The notes: generated from the letters alone by a model not told the origin. Positions 44,144 to 55,105 are shown, numbered from the stretch's first letter. The stretch: DNA of 64,000 bases from Achromobacter sp. UMC71 (GCF_014170305.1 NZ_LZZT01000037.1:62001-126000); one strand, 5' to 3'. Program-made: numbers and translations.

Positions 44144-45993
44144 GCAAGCGCCCGCGCGGAGTCGGCCACGCCCTGGCCCAGCCAAGCGGGGCGGTACGGG
44201 GCGATAGGGTTGGCCAGGTTGGGCGCCATCTGGAAACTGCCGATCGGGTCGGCCAGGTTGACCATCTGCAGATTGTTGGCCAATTGCAGGCGGTTCAGGC
44301 ACGAATGGATCATCTCAGGCGCGAACAGATCGTACTGGCGGTGTTTCTCGCGCTGCTCGGGATGCGCTTCCTGATAGGCGATGACGCGGCCGGCCACCAG
44401 TTTCCAGAACGCGTCTTCCTGCATCACGCCGCTGTCGGCTAGCACCTGCGACAGATGGCGGAAGTAGCCTTCGAACACATCCACGAAGATGGTCAGCAGC
44501 TTGTATTCCTCGGGCACGTCGGCGGCCAGGCGGCGGGCGTTCTCGGGTAGCGCGGCATCCGGGTTCAGGATCGACGATTCCTCGGCGATGTCCTTCATGA
44601 AGGCGCGTACCGGCACGTGATCCTCGATCACCAGGATCACGTTTTCGCCGTGTGGCATGAACACCAGGTCGTGCGCGTAGAAGCAATGCACCAGCGGCGT
44701 CAGGTAGGCATCCACATAGCGTTCCAGCCACGCGGCCGCATCGAGCCCGGATGCGCGGATCAGCGCCGGCAGCAGCGCGCGGCCGTCGGGGTCCACGTGC
44801 AGCAGCGCCGCCATGGTCATCAGGCGTTGTTCCGGCCCGATCAGTTCCATGGGGTTTTCGCGCCACAGCGCCGAGAACATCTTCTTGTACGGCGTGTCCA
44901 CCGAAATGGCAGCTTCGTAGTAGTAGTTGCGGAACCCCAGCGACGCCGCCTCGCGCAGGATCGTAAAGCCGTTTTTACGCAGCCACGGGTCCGACGAGAT
45001 CAGCCCGTGCAGGTATTCGTTGATGGCCGGTGTGCCGGACATGTAATAGGGCGACAGCCCGCGCATGAAGCCCATGTTCAGGATCGACAGCGAGGTTTTC
45101 ACATAGTGCTTGCCCGGCTGGCTGATGTTGTAGAACGTGCGGATGGACTGCTGCGCCAGGTAGGCGTCGTCGCCATAGCCCAGGCACACGATCTTGCGCG
45201 TGGCCACATAGGGCGCGAATGCCAGCGATAGCTTGTTGAACCACTGCCACGGATGCGACGGCATGAAGAAATAATCGGCCGGGTCCAGGTCCTGGTCGCG
45301 CAGCGTCTGCGTGTAGCGGGCCACGGTGTCCGCGCCCAGCTCGTCCCGCAGCAGGCTGTCGTAGTCCATGGTCGACAGGCACGCGAAATGCGCGTTGTCC
45401 TTGTGCACCGCCAGCCACATCACGCGGATCGGGCTGGCGCATTCGGGCGCATAGACGTGGTAGTCCTCGGCGTCGAAGCCCAGCCGACCGTTATTGGCCA
45501 CGAAGCTGGGGTGGCCTTCGATCATCGAGGTTTCGATGGTCTGGTAGTCGGCCAGCGCCAGTTGCGCGGACGGCAGCGCGGCGCGGGTGTGCTTGTAGGC
45601 GCTGCCGTGCAGCGTGCTGGTGATTTCGTCCAGGTAGATCGGCAGGCGGTCTTCGGGCATGCCCAGCTTGTCGCGGATCTCGATCACGAACTGCAGCGCG
45701 TCCAGCGGGGCGGGCGTGCCAGCCATGGTTTTGCTGATGGACTCGGCCGGGATGCGCCAGTGGCGCATGGCCATCAGCTGGGCGTTGAACTGGTATTCGG
45801 CGTGGCCGTCGGCCAGCACCAGGCGGTAGCGGTCAAAGCCCGGCGTGTCCGAGGGGCCCAGGCGCTCGGGTTCCAGCAGCCATTCGTGCGCGTATTCCGA
45901 GATGGCCTTCTTGACCAGCAGGCGGTTCGCTTTTTCCCAGACCTCGGGGGCAAGGTGGCTGGCGATCTGGGCGGGGTGGGGCTGGGTGCTCAT
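44140..45993 (-). CDS. alcC: alcaligin synthetase AlcC (NIS synthetase, IucA/IucC family)
   Basis: 617 residues. NRPS-independent siderophore synthetase that forms the amide bonds and closes the macrocycle of the dihydroxamate alcaligin from N-hydroxy-N-succinyl-(hydroxy)putrescine with ATP. Motifs: GHPSFVANNGRLGFD (ATP-contacting region), SHPWQWFNKLSL, TSLSILNMGFMRGLSPYYMSGTPAINEYLHGL and FMPHGENVILVIEDHVPVRAFMKD with the FhuF-like C-terminal extension. Start overlaps alcB stop by 4 bases (ATGA). Confidence 0.96.
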   Translation of the reverse strand: MSTQPHPAQIASHLAPEVWEKANRLLVKKAISEYAHEWLLEPERLGPSDTPGFDRYRLVLADGHAEYQFNAQLMAMRHWRIPAESISKTMAGTPAPLDALQFVIEIRDKLGMPEDRLPIYLDEITSTLHGSAYKHTRAALPSAQLALADYQTIETSMIEGHPSFVANNGRLGFDAEDYHVYAPECASPIRVMWLAVHKDNAHFACLSTMDYDSLLRDELGADTVARYTQTLRDQDLDPADYFFMPSHPWQWFNKLSLAFAPYVATRKIVCLGYGDDAYLAQQSIRTFYNISQPGKHYVKTSLSILNMGFMRGLSPYYMSGTPAINEYLHGLISSDPWLRKNGFTILREAASLGFRNYYYEAAISVDTPYKKMFSALWRENPMELIGPEQRLMTMAALLHVDPDGRALLPALIRASGLDAAAWLERYVDAYLTPLVHCFYAHDLVFMPHGENVILVIEDHVPVRAFMKDIAEESSILNPDAALPENARRLAADVPEEYKLLTIFVDVFEGYFRHLSQVLADSGVMQEDAFWKLVAGRVIAYQEAHPEQREKHRQYDLFAPEMIHSCLNRLQLANNLQMVNLADPIGSFQMAPNLANPIAPYRPAWLGQGVADSARALA

Positions 45994-46595
45994 ACGGTCG
46001 ACTCCTGGAGTTGGGCCTGTTCAAACTGTTGCCGGGTGCAGAATGCGATGCTCGCGGTCTTTTCGCGAAAGCGCGCCTGGCCGGTGTAGACAAAACCCAT
46101 GGCCAGGTTGAGCGCATGGATCTTGGCGTTGTTGCTGTCGGGTTCCACCACCACACGCAGGGCCTGGAGGCGGTCAAACATGAAGCGCATCACCAAGGCC
46201 ATCACGTTGCGGCTGAAATTGGGGATGCGCACTTGCGGCGGGCCGATGAAGATGTGCATGCCCAGGTCGCCGGCGCGCACGGGGTAGTGTTCGCCGACCT
46301 GGTCGTGCGCCGGGTCGTAGCACTCGACCAGGAACGCCGGCCGGCCGTCGTGGCTGCCCAGCCAGGCGCCGGCGTGGCCGCTGTCGCACAGCGCTTCGTA
46401 GAATTCGCGCACCTGGGCTTCGGAGAATTCCTGCATCGACCAGAAGCGGGCGTAGTCCATCGAGAACCATTGGCGCAGCAGCGCGGCGTCCTTGGCCGGG
46501 TCCAGCGGGCGCAGCGTCAGGCCCTGGCCTTCGTCGTAGCAGCTGCGCGCCTGGCGGTCGATGGCGCCGAGAAAGGCGGATGTCATGGTGATCAT
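45990..46595 (-). CDS. alcB: AlcB, N-acyltransferase (GNAT/IucB-like)
   Basis: 201 residues of the GNAT-type siderophore acyltransferase family (LTLRPLDPAKDAALLRQWFSMDYARFWSMQ, AWLGSHDGRPAFLVECYDPAHDQVGEHYPVRAGDLGMHIFIGPP, RVVVEPDSNNAKIHALNLAMGFVYTGQARFREK). It is expected to transfer a succinyl group from succinyl-CoA to N-hydroxyputrescine. Begins 16 bases after alcA ends and overlaps alcC. Confidence 0.95.
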   Translation of the reverse strand: MITMTSAFLGAIDRQARSCYDEGQGLTLRPLDPAKDAALLRQWFSMDYARFWSMQEFSEAQVREFYEALCDSGHAGAWLGSHDGRPAFLVECYDPAHDQVGEHYPVRAGDLGMHIFIGPPQVRIPNFSRNVMALVMRFMFDRLQALRVVVEPDSNNAKIHALNLAMGFVYTGQARFREKTASIAFCTRQQFEQAQLQESTV

Positions 46596-46611
46596 GGCGG
46601 CTCCCTGGGCG

Positions 46612-48009
46612 TCAGACCGTGGCGGCCCGGTGCCCGTCCAGCATGGGCATCAGTTCCGGCGCCACCGCGCCGCGGCAAGCCGGCGCAGGCTGCGACGCGC
46701 GGTGGCCCAGCACGCCGCTGGCAGGCGGACGGAAGTCCTGCAGCGCGGTGCGCGGTTCGATGGCGTAGTGCTCGTGGCCCGTCAGTTCGCGCAGGATCTG
46801 CGAATTGCGGTAGCAGCAAAAGCCCAGGTCGGGGTTGGTGACGCCATGGCTCAGCAGGCCGCTGTTCTGCACGAAGATCTCGTTGCCGCCATGGTCGATG
46901 GTGTAGTTGCGCGCGATCCGGTAGCCGCCGTCCTCGGCCCAGGCGATGCGGTCGTGGATGGGGTTGACGCATGACGGGATGCTGCGTGCATAACCGGTGG
47001 CCAGCACCAGTCCGTCGGTGGCGTGCGAGAACGGCTGGCCCGTATCGACGTGGCGGAATTCCAGCTGGTAGCGGCCGCTGGCGCGGTCATGGCGGCTGGC
47101 GCGCAGTTCGGCATTGGTCAGCAGCGTGTAGCGCCTGTCGCCGTTGTGGATCTTCTCGTCCAGCAGGTCGTAGATCTGGTTGATCAGCGATGCGTTGATG
47201 CCCTTGTACAAGCTGCTTTGCTCGGCCAGGATCTCGCGGCGGCGCGCCTCGGGCAGGTCATAGAAATAATTGGTGTAGTCCGGCGAGATCAGTTCCAGCG
47301 TCAGCTTGGTGTTCTCCATCTGGAAGAACCGCGGCGACCGCGTGATCCAGGCCAGGCTGTAGTCATGCTCGTCGCTGTCGCGCAGCAGGTCGTGGAACAC
47401 CTCGGCCGCGCTCTGGCCACTGCCGATCACCGTGATCGACGCGCGGCGTTGCAGCTGGACCTTGTGGTGCAGGTATTCGGCGCTATGAATGTAGGGCGCC
47501 TCGCGCCGGTCGCAGCAGCCCGGCAGCACGGGCTGCGAGCCCAGCCCCAGCACCAGCTTGCGGCAACGGAACATGAAGCGTTCGCCATTGACCGTGTGCT
47601 GCCCGGTCACCAGGTAGGTGTCTGTCTCGGGGTCGTGCAGCACGCTTTGCACGTCGCTGTTGAAGCGCAGGTTGGGCAGGCGCGCCGCTACCCATTTGCA
47701 ATAGCGGTTGTACTCGGCGCGCGTCAGGTAGTGGTTCTCGCGCATGTAGTACGAGTAGATGCGGCCCGTCTGCTTGCAGTAGTTCAAGTAGCTATATTCG
47801 CTGCGCGGATCGGCCAGGCTGACCAGGTCCGCCAGGAACGGGTTCTGCAGTGTGGAGGCCTCGATCAGCATGCCGGGGTGCCAATCGAAGCCCGGCTTCT
47901 TGTCCAGGAACAGGGCGCGCACGCCGGGCAGCGGGGCGGACAGGCACGCCAGGCTGAGATTGAAGGGGCCTAGGCCGATCGCGACAAAGTCATAGATTTC
48001 ACGGTTCAT
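46612..48009 (-). CDS. alcA: AlcA, N-hydroxylating diamine (putrescine) monooxygenase
   Basis: 465 residues of the lysine/ornithine N-monooxygenase family; FAD- and NADPH-dependent. FAD site FVAIGLGPFNLSLACLS, NADPH site TVIGSGQSAAEVFHDLL, and the ATGYARSIP loop near the C-terminus. N-hydroxylation of putrescine is the first committed step to alcaligin. ATG 48009 gives the family length. It heads the alcABCDE operon, divergent from the fetAB-type genes; a Fur-box-like site lies 181-199 bases upstream. Confidence 0.96.
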   Translation of the reverse strand: MNREIYDFVAIGLGPFNLSLACLSAPLPGVRALFLDKKPGFDWHPGMLIEASTLQNPFLADLVSLADPRSEYSYLNYCKQTGRIYSYYMRENHYLTRAEYNRYCKWVAARLPNLRFNSDVQSVLHDPETDTYLVTGQHTVNGERFMFRCRKLVLGLGSQPVLPGCCDRREAPYIHSAEYLHHKVQLQRRASITVIGSGQSAAEVFHDLLRDSDEHDYSLAWITRSPRFFQMENTKLTLELISPDYTNYFYDLPEARRREILAEQSSLYKGINASLINQIYDLLDEKIHNGDRRYTLLTNAELRASRHDRASGRYQLEFRHVDTGQPFSHATDGLVLATGYARSIPSCVNPIHDRIAWAEDGGYRIARNYTIDHGGNEIFVQNSGLLSHGVTNPDLGFCCYRNSQILRELTGHEHYAIEPRTALQDFRPPASGVLGHRASQPAPACRGAVAPELMPMLDGHRAATV

Positions 48010-48189
48010 GGTGGTCACGCCTTTTTGCGGAGTCTCTCGTTGCACGGACGATGCCCGGGGCAGGGCATACTCGGAACAGGGCCGGCTAATCAGGCGGAAC
48101 GGGACGCGACCGGCTCGGCGGCCCGTCCGTCCACAGCAACAGCAAAGCATTTCCATCGCCGGTATTGCATGAATTGGACATCTGTTTAG

Positions 48190-48208
48190 GTATGATTTTC
48201 ATTTGCAA
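48190..48208 (-). promoter_or_regulatory. Fur-box-like site of the alcA promoter region
   Basis: On the minus strand TTGCAAATGAAAATCATAC, containing AATGAAAATCATA, close to the AATGATAATCATT half-site pair. It lies within the 319-base interval between alcA and the divergent ATPase gene (48010-48328). About 12 of 19 positions match by my count, so this is weaker than the fecI and fauA sites but in the expected place. The rest of the interval is AT-rich around 48170-48240 and otherwise featureless. Confidence 0.6.
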
Positions 48209-48328
48209 TATAGACACTCTAGCAAATGGTTTTTTGGCGCGATGCATTGCCATAGCCATGCAGGCGGCGCTCATATGCAGGGTGGCGAAGCGCATAGGGA
48301 CGGGGCTCCACGGGTTATGCTTGCCGCC

Positions 48329-48943
48329 ATGTCAGATAACCGTCCCGTGCTCAGGCTGCGCGGCGTCTATAGCGAGCGTCTGTCGCCCGTCAGCCTGACC
48401 CTCGCTGCCGGCGAATGCGCCGCCATCACCGGCCCCTCGGGGTCGGGCAAATCGCTGCTGTTGCGGCAGGTCGCCGATCTGGACCCCGGCCATGGGGAAA
48501 TCGAACTCGACGGCGCGCCGCGGTCCGGCATGCGCGGCTACCAGTGGCGCCGCCAGGTGATCTACTGTCAGGCGGAAGCCGGCTGGTGGGATGACCGCGT
48601 CGCGCCGCATTTCACCGATCGCGTGCTGGCTATCGATCTATTGGCGCGCATGGGCCTGGCCGCGGAGAAGATGGACGCCCTGGTGCAGGAACTTTCCACC
48701 GGAGAACGCCAGCGCGCCGCCCTGGCGCGGGCGCTGTCACTGTCGCCGCGCGCGCTGCTGTTGGACGAACCCACCGCGGCGCTGGACCCGGCGGCGACGG
48801 AACTCGTCGAAACCGAACTGCGCCGCTATCTGGAGGGCGGGGCGGCGATCCTGATGGTCACGCACAACCCGGACCAGGCGCGGCGCATGGGCCGCCGCGG
48901 CTGGCGCATGGAGCAGGGCAGGCTGGAGCCGCAATGGACGTAA
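48329..48943 (+). CDS. fetA: ABC transporter ATP-binding protein, FetA/YbbL-like iron exporter subunit
   Basis: 204 residues, short for an ABC ATPase as in FetA. Walker [14 protein letters not shown], signature LSTGERQRAALARAL, Walker B ALLLDEPTAALDP, H-loop VTHNPDQA. YQWRRQVIYCQAEAGWWDDRVAPHF follows the pattern of the FetA Q-loop region. ATG 48329 is chosen as the first start giving the normal LRLRGVYSE beginning. It overlaps the membrane gene by 10 bases. FetAB exports excess cytoplasmic iron in Escherichia coli. Confidence 0.85.
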   Translation: MSDNRPVLRLRGVYSERLSPVSLTLAAGECAAITGPSGSGKSLLLRQVADLDPGHGEIELDGAPRSGMRGYQWRRQVIYCQAEAGWWDDRVAPHFTDRVLAIDLLARMGLAAEKMDALVQELSTGERQRAALARALSLSPRALLLDEPTAALDPAATELVETELRRYLEGGAAILMVTHNPDQARRMGRRGWRMEQGRLEPQWT

Positions 48944-49734
48944 TCCAACTACAGGCCACCGACCTGATCATCGCGTCGCTGCTGGTAGTGCTGTCGGCGG
49001 GCATTTCCTTCGCGTTGCGGCTGAACCTGCAGCGCCAGGTGCTATGGGCCGCGCTGCGTACGGTGGTGCAGTTGCTGCTGGTGGGCCACATCCTGCGCAT
49101 CGTGTTCGCCCACGCGGCGCCCTGGCTGACCGCCCTGGTCGTGGCGGTAATGATGGCGCTGGCGGCCCGCGAGGTCGCCGCCCGCCCCAAGGCGCGCCTG
49201 ACCGGCCACGGCAATGGCTACGTCGGCACCATGGCCGTGGTCGCCACCACCGTCATCACCGCGCTCTTCATCCTGTCCACCGCGCTGCGGCCCGAACCCT
49301 GGTACGACCCCCGCTACACCATCGCGCTGGTCGGCATCGTGCTGGGCAGCGTGCTCAACGCCGCCAGCCTGGCGCTGGACGGCGTGCTGTCCGGCGTGCG
49401 GCGGGAAAAACTCGCCATCGAGGCCCGGCTGTCGCTGGGCGCCACGGCGCACCAGGCGTTCGCCTCGTTGCTGCGCGAGTCCGTGCGCCGCGGCATCGTG
49501 CCCAGCATCAACCAGATGTCGGCGGCGGGCATCATCACGCTGCCCGGCATCATGACCGGCCAGATCATTGCCGGCATGGACCCTATCGACGCCGCCAAGT
49601 ACCAGATCCTGCTGATGTTCCTGCTGTGCGGCGCCAGCGGCATGGCCGCCATGGGCGCGGCCTACGGCGCTATGTGCCGCCTGACGGACGAGCGCGGGCG
49701 GCTGCGGCTGGACCGGCTGAACGCGGACAACTAG
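48934..49734 (+). CDS. fetB: FetB/YbbM family iron-export permease
   Basis: 266 residues, seven predicted helices, UPF0014 family. Signatures: LWAALRTVVQLLLVGHILRIVF, GIVLGSVLNAASLALDGVLSGV, EARLSLGATAHQAFASLLRESVRRGIVPSINQMSAAGIITLPGIMTGQIIAGMDPIDAAKYQILLMFL. Start codon lies inside fetA. With the alc operon on the other side of the shared 319-base region the pair makes functional sense: siderophore-driven import and excess-iron export. Confidence 0.9.
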   Translation: MDVIQLQATDLIIASLLVVLSAGISFALRLNLQRQVLWAALRTVVQLLLVGHILRIVFAHAAPWLTALVVAVMMALAAREVAARPKARLTGHGNGYVGTMAVVATTVITALFILSTALRPEPWYDPRYTIALVGIVLGSVLNAASLALDGVLSGVRREKLAIEARLSLGATAHQAFASLLRESVRRGIVPSINQMSAAGIITLPGIMTGQIIAGMDPIDAAKYQILLMFLLCGASGMAAMGAAYGAMCRLTDERGRLRLDRLNADN

Positions 49735-49924
49735 GCGGCGCCGCTTCCGGGGGAACGTCCGGGCGCGGGCCGTCACGGGCCGCGGCCCGACGTCGACCGC
49801 GTCATGCCCCTGGATCGATGGCGGCCGGCGCCAATTCGATGAAATATCAACGGGCCTTACGGCATACTGCGGGTCAGACTTGAAGGCCGGCGCCGCCGGC
49901 CCCCGCACAGGAAGCCGAATCCGC

Positions 49925-50569
49925 ATGAGTATTCCCGAGATGTTCGCCTGGTTGACCAGCGAGCAGGGCCTGATGGCCCTCTTGGCGCAGAACTGGGTGC
50001 TGGGCACCTGCATCATCGCCGCCATCATCTTCATCGAAACCGGGCTGGTGGTCATGCCGTTCCTGCCGGGCGATTCGCTGTTGTTCGCCGCCGGCGCCTT
50101 CCTGGGCCTGGCTGGCATCGACCCCATCGTCTCGCTGGCGGTCATCACCGCCGCCGCCATCGCGGGCGATGCGCTCAATTACGCCATCGCCTCGTCCCGA
50201 TGGGGCCAGAAGCTGGCCCACAGCCGCTGGGTCAAGCCCGGCCACCTGGAGCGCGCACGTTCCTATTTCGCCCGCTATGGCGCCATGACCATCACGGTCG
50301 CGCGCTTCGTGCCCATCGTGCGCACGCTGGCCCCGTTCGTGGCCGGCCTGTCGCAAATGCCGCGCCGTACCTTCTTCGCCTACAACGTGATCGGCGGCGT
50401 GGCCTGGTGCGGCTCGATGATATTGGCGGGGTACTGGCTGGGCTCGATTCCCTGGGTGCGAACCAACCTGCACTGGGTGTCTGTCATCATCATCGGGCTG
50501 TCCTTGATTCCCGTGGCCTTGCAGTGGCTGCATCTGCGGCGCGCGCGCAAGCTGGCATCGCAAAGCTAG
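49925..50569 (+). CDS. DedA family membrane protein (SNARE-associated/VTT domain)
   Basis: 214 residues. DedA features: ALLAQNWVLGTCIIAAIIFIETGLVVMPFLPGDSLLFAAGAFLG with the acidic/GDS residues, and the conserved arginine motif FARYGAMTITVARFVPIVRTLAPFVAGLSQM followed by GGVAWCGSMILAGYWLG. DedA proteins flip or maintain lipid carriers and are needed for membrane homeostasis and cation-peptide resistance. Its stop codon (TAG 50567-50569) lies in the outer arm of the 272-bp inverted repeat 50566-50837. Confidence 0.9.
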   Translation: MSIPEMFAWLTSEQGLMALLAQNWVLGTCIIAAIIFIETGLVVMPFLPGDSLLFAAGAFLGLAGIDPIVSLAVITAAAIAGDALNYAIASSRWGQKLAHSRWVKPGHLERARSYFARYGAMTITVARFVPIVRTLAPFVAGLSQMPRRTFFAYNVIGGVAWCGSMILAGYWLGSIPWVRTNLHWVSVIIIGLSLIPVALQWLHLRRARKLASQS

Positions 50570-50837
50570 GGCCTGTTCACACTAGAAGGCGCCTCGCACA
50601 GGCCGGTAATCGGGCGCCAGGCTAGGCGCGGTCGCCGCCGCGTGGCTGTGCCACGCAAGGTGAGCGCAACGACGCCTGGCGCCCGATTACCGGCCTGCCC
50701 GAAGGGTGAGTACCCAAATGAGCGCCTCTCAGCGTTGCGAATGCTCGCCGGGGGCCGGCCACGACTGCGCTTCGCGCCTTGATAGTCACTCATTTGGGTA
50801 CTCATGCGAGGCGCCTTCTAGTGTGAACAGGCCCTAG
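50566..50837. repeat. 272-bp nested inverted repeat (cloverleaf-like element)
   Basis: Outer arms 50566-50598 and 50805-50837 are perfect 33-bp inverted copies with CTAG at each end. Directly inside them, with no spare bases, lie hairpin A (arms 50599-50622 and 50674-50697, 24 bp perfect, with an inner GCGTGGC-TGT-GCCACGC stem), the mini-hairpin CCC-GAA-GGG (50698-50706), and hairpin B (arms 50707-50722 and 50789-50804, 16 bp perfect). The whole element could fold as a closed four-way structure in RNA or as a cruciform in DNA. It contains no transposase. It may be a MITE, a BIME-like dispersed repeat, or a transcript-end structure for dedA. Confidence 0.9.
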
Positions 50838-50881
50838 GCCGCCCCTGCGCCGCCCGCGCCATTGATGCGCTGGCGGACATG

Positions 50882-50917
50882 AAAAAGCCGGCGGTCCCTG
50901 ACGGGGCCGCCGGCTTT
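50882..50917 (-). terminator. intrinsic terminator of icd (possibly bidirectional)
   Basis: AAAGCCGGCGG (50884-50894) and CCGCCGGCTTT (50907-50917) form an 11-bp stem with a 12-base loop. On the minus strand, the direction of icd, the stem is followed by a run of five T residues; on the plus strand only three T residues follow. Confidence 0.88.
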
Positions 50918-50953
50918 ATCGCACCTGGGCCTGATGGCCCGGCGCGCAGGCGC

Positions 50954-53637
<2,684 letters not shown>

Positions 53638-54438
53638 ATGCGGTTTGGCAATCTGATGTTCGACCCGATGTTCCGCTACGCCAACCGTGACGATGGCAAG
53701 ACACTCCACTTCACCCCGCTCGAAAGCGCGGCGCTGTCGGTCCTGACCGCGAACGCGGGCCAGATCGTGCCGCGCCAGCGGCTGCTGGACGCCGCCCAGC
53801 GCGGCGAGGCCGATGCGCTGGAGCGCAGCGTCGACCTGCTGGTCAACCGCCTGCGCACCAAGCTGGGCGATGCGGCACGCACGCCGCGCTTCATCGCCAC
53901 CAGCTACGGCGAGGGCTACCGCTGGATCGCGGCGCTCGCGCCGGAACCCGACGATGACGTCTACGTGGCGATCTGCCCGGCGGCCGGCCCGGCGGCCTTG
54001 CGGTCCGAGCCCCGCGTACGGGCTTTCCTGGCGGACCTGGCCGACGCCTTGCGCGCGCGGCTGCCCAGCGAGCGCGGCGTGCGCCTGTTGCCTGCCGCGG
54101 CGGCCAATGGCGCGGACGCCCCGTTCCGGATCGAAGTAGGGCTGCGGCAGGATCCGGCGGGCGTGCATTGCGCCGTGGTACTACGTGCGGCCGTCAGTGG
54201 CGCCTCGCTGCGCGCCGAACGCTGGACCATCGCGCCGGGCGACCAGGCCGGCGCGGCCCGCACGGCCGCCGCCACCTTTGCCGCGTCCATCAAGAGCGAT
54301 ATCTGGCGCACCGTGGCCAATGCCGGCGACTTGGCCGGTCCGACCGACGAGCCCGTGGAATTGCGCCGGCATCGCGCCGCCGTACTGCTGCCGCGCACTG
54401 CGCAGACCTGGCTGGAATCGAAACGAAACGGACGCTGA
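53638..54438 (+). CDS. winged-helix (Trans_reg_C) DNA-binding protein without a receiver domain
   Basis: 266 residues. The N-terminal 100 residues form an OmpR/ToxR-type winged helix (LHFTPLESAALSVLTANAGQIVPRQRLLDAAQ, then DALERSVDLLVNRLRTKLGDAARTPRFIATSYGEGYRW). No receiver domain precedes it and no membrane helix follows; the C-terminal 150 residues (DDDVYVAICPAAG..., FRIEVGLRQDPAGVHCAVVLRAAVSGASLRAERWTI) are not recognised and may bind a ligand, as in CadC-like or SARP-like regulators. ATG 53638 has GAGGAAG upstream. Convergent with a degenerate receiver-like gene. Confidence 0.82.
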   Translation: MRFGNLMFDPMFRYANRDDGKTLHFTPLESAALSVLTANAGQIVPRQRLLDAAQRGEADALERSVDLLVNRLRTKLGDAARTPRFIATSYGEGYRWIAALAPEPDDDVYVAICPAAGPAALRSEPRVRAFLADLADALRARLPSERGVRLLPAAAANGADAPFRIEVGLRQDPAGVHCAVVLRAAVSGASLRAERWTIAPGDQAGAARTAAATFAASIKSDIWRTVANAGDLAGPTDEPVELRRHRAAVLLPRTAQTWLESKRNGR

Positions 54439-54527
54439 ATGCCAGGTGTTCCTGATGGCGCCCAAGTGCACCACCGGAAGACGAAACCCACTAGGACGGC
54501 TGTTCCCGTGCCCGCTTGCTGCGGCCT

Positions 54528-54899
54528 TCAATCCGTCAGCGGGCTGGGCGTCAGCGCCTTGACGACCGCCATGATGTCGTCGGGCGAGGCCGACGACGGC
54601 AGGCACCTGTCTATGCCGGCAAGCCGCGGCGGCGTGCCGGCGCCAGGCTCAAGCAGGACGATCACGCCCGACAGATACGGGCTGCACGGCACCGTGAACA
54701 GCCTGTCCAGCCATTCGGCGTGGCCTTGCACCAGCAGGTAGTGCCTGCCGTGCAATGAAAAGCCCGCGCGTAGTTGCGCTTCGGTTTCCACATAGAGCGC
54801 CACCTGCGCCTGGTCTGCGATGGACCGCGCCAGGACAGCGGCTTGCCCGATGGTCTGCGCATGGACGTGCACGTGAAGGCCAAACAGCCGTTGACTCAT
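54528..54899 (-). CDS. small protein resembling a degenerate receiver domain
   Basis: 123 residues, unrecognised. Its last part GVIVLLEPGAGTPPRLAGIDRCLPSSASPDDIMAVVKAL parallels the end of response-regulator receivers (LxxGADDYLxKPxxxxELxAxVxAL), with the conserved lysine replaced by serine, and no clear acidic pocket or phosphoacceptor Asp is visible. This suggests a pseudo-receiver or a chance resemblance. ATG 54899 follows a GGGGG stretch; ATG 54917 is an alternative. It converges on the winged-helix gene at 53638-54438 with 89 bases between. Confidence 0.5.
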   Translation of the reverse strand: MSQRLFGLHVHVHAQTIGQAAVLARSIADQAQVALYVETEAQLRAGFSLHGRHYLLVQGHAEWLDRLFTVPCSPYLSGVIVLLEPGAGTPPRLAGIDRCLPSSASPDDIMAVVKALTPSPLTD

Positions 54900-54981
54900 T
54901 GTCAGAACCCCCGCCATAAGAGGCTGGAGTATGTGGCGAGGCGCGGCTGCGAACCATTAGACAATTCTCAAAATGGCGGAT

Positions 54982-55010
54982 TTGACAAATCTCCGGGCTT
55001 GGCGCAATCT
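54982..55010 (+). promoter_or_regulatory. candidate promoter of the ilvA leader
   Basis: TTGACA (54982-54987) is a perfect -35 hexamer; after exactly 17 bases comes CAATCT (55005-55010), a poor -10. The predicted start near 55017 would put the leader-peptide ATG (55019) at or next to the 5' end of the transcript. Confidence 0.5.
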
Positions 55011-55018
55011 TGCGGCCT

Positions 55019-55081
55019 ATGACTTCCCGCGCCGTCCGCATTTCGCTGATTATTACCATCATTCCGAGAATGGTGGGTTAG
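55019..55081 (+). CDS. ilvA leader peptide (isoleucine-rich attenuator peptide)
   Basis: Twenty codons, ATG 55019 to TAG 55081. The peptide contains ISLIITIIP: five isoleucines, four of them within codons 11-15 (55049-55063), plus leucine, threonine and two valines. It is followed by an intrinsic terminator and then ilvA, which makes isoleucine precursor, the exact situation expected for ribosome-mediated attenuation. The last codons (55072-55079, GGTGGGTT) are complementary to the 5' arm of the terminator. Too short to be found by usual gene callers. Translation could be leaderless, as no clear ribosome-binding site precedes the ATG. Confidence 0.75.
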   Translation: MTSRAVRISLIITIIPRMVG

Positions 55082-55105
55082 CGCACGACCGCAGTCAGTC
55101 AAACG

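Noticed and set aside
49735-49924. GC-rich stem-loop possibilities between fetB and dedA
   Set aside because: GGGCCG/CGGCCC matches overlap several alternatives and no T run follows, so no terminator is claimed.
50566-50805. 79-codon minus-strand open frame inside the cloverleaf repeat
   Set aside because: It coincides with the inverted-repeat structure and has Arg-rich composition; repeats of this kind often create spurious reading frames.
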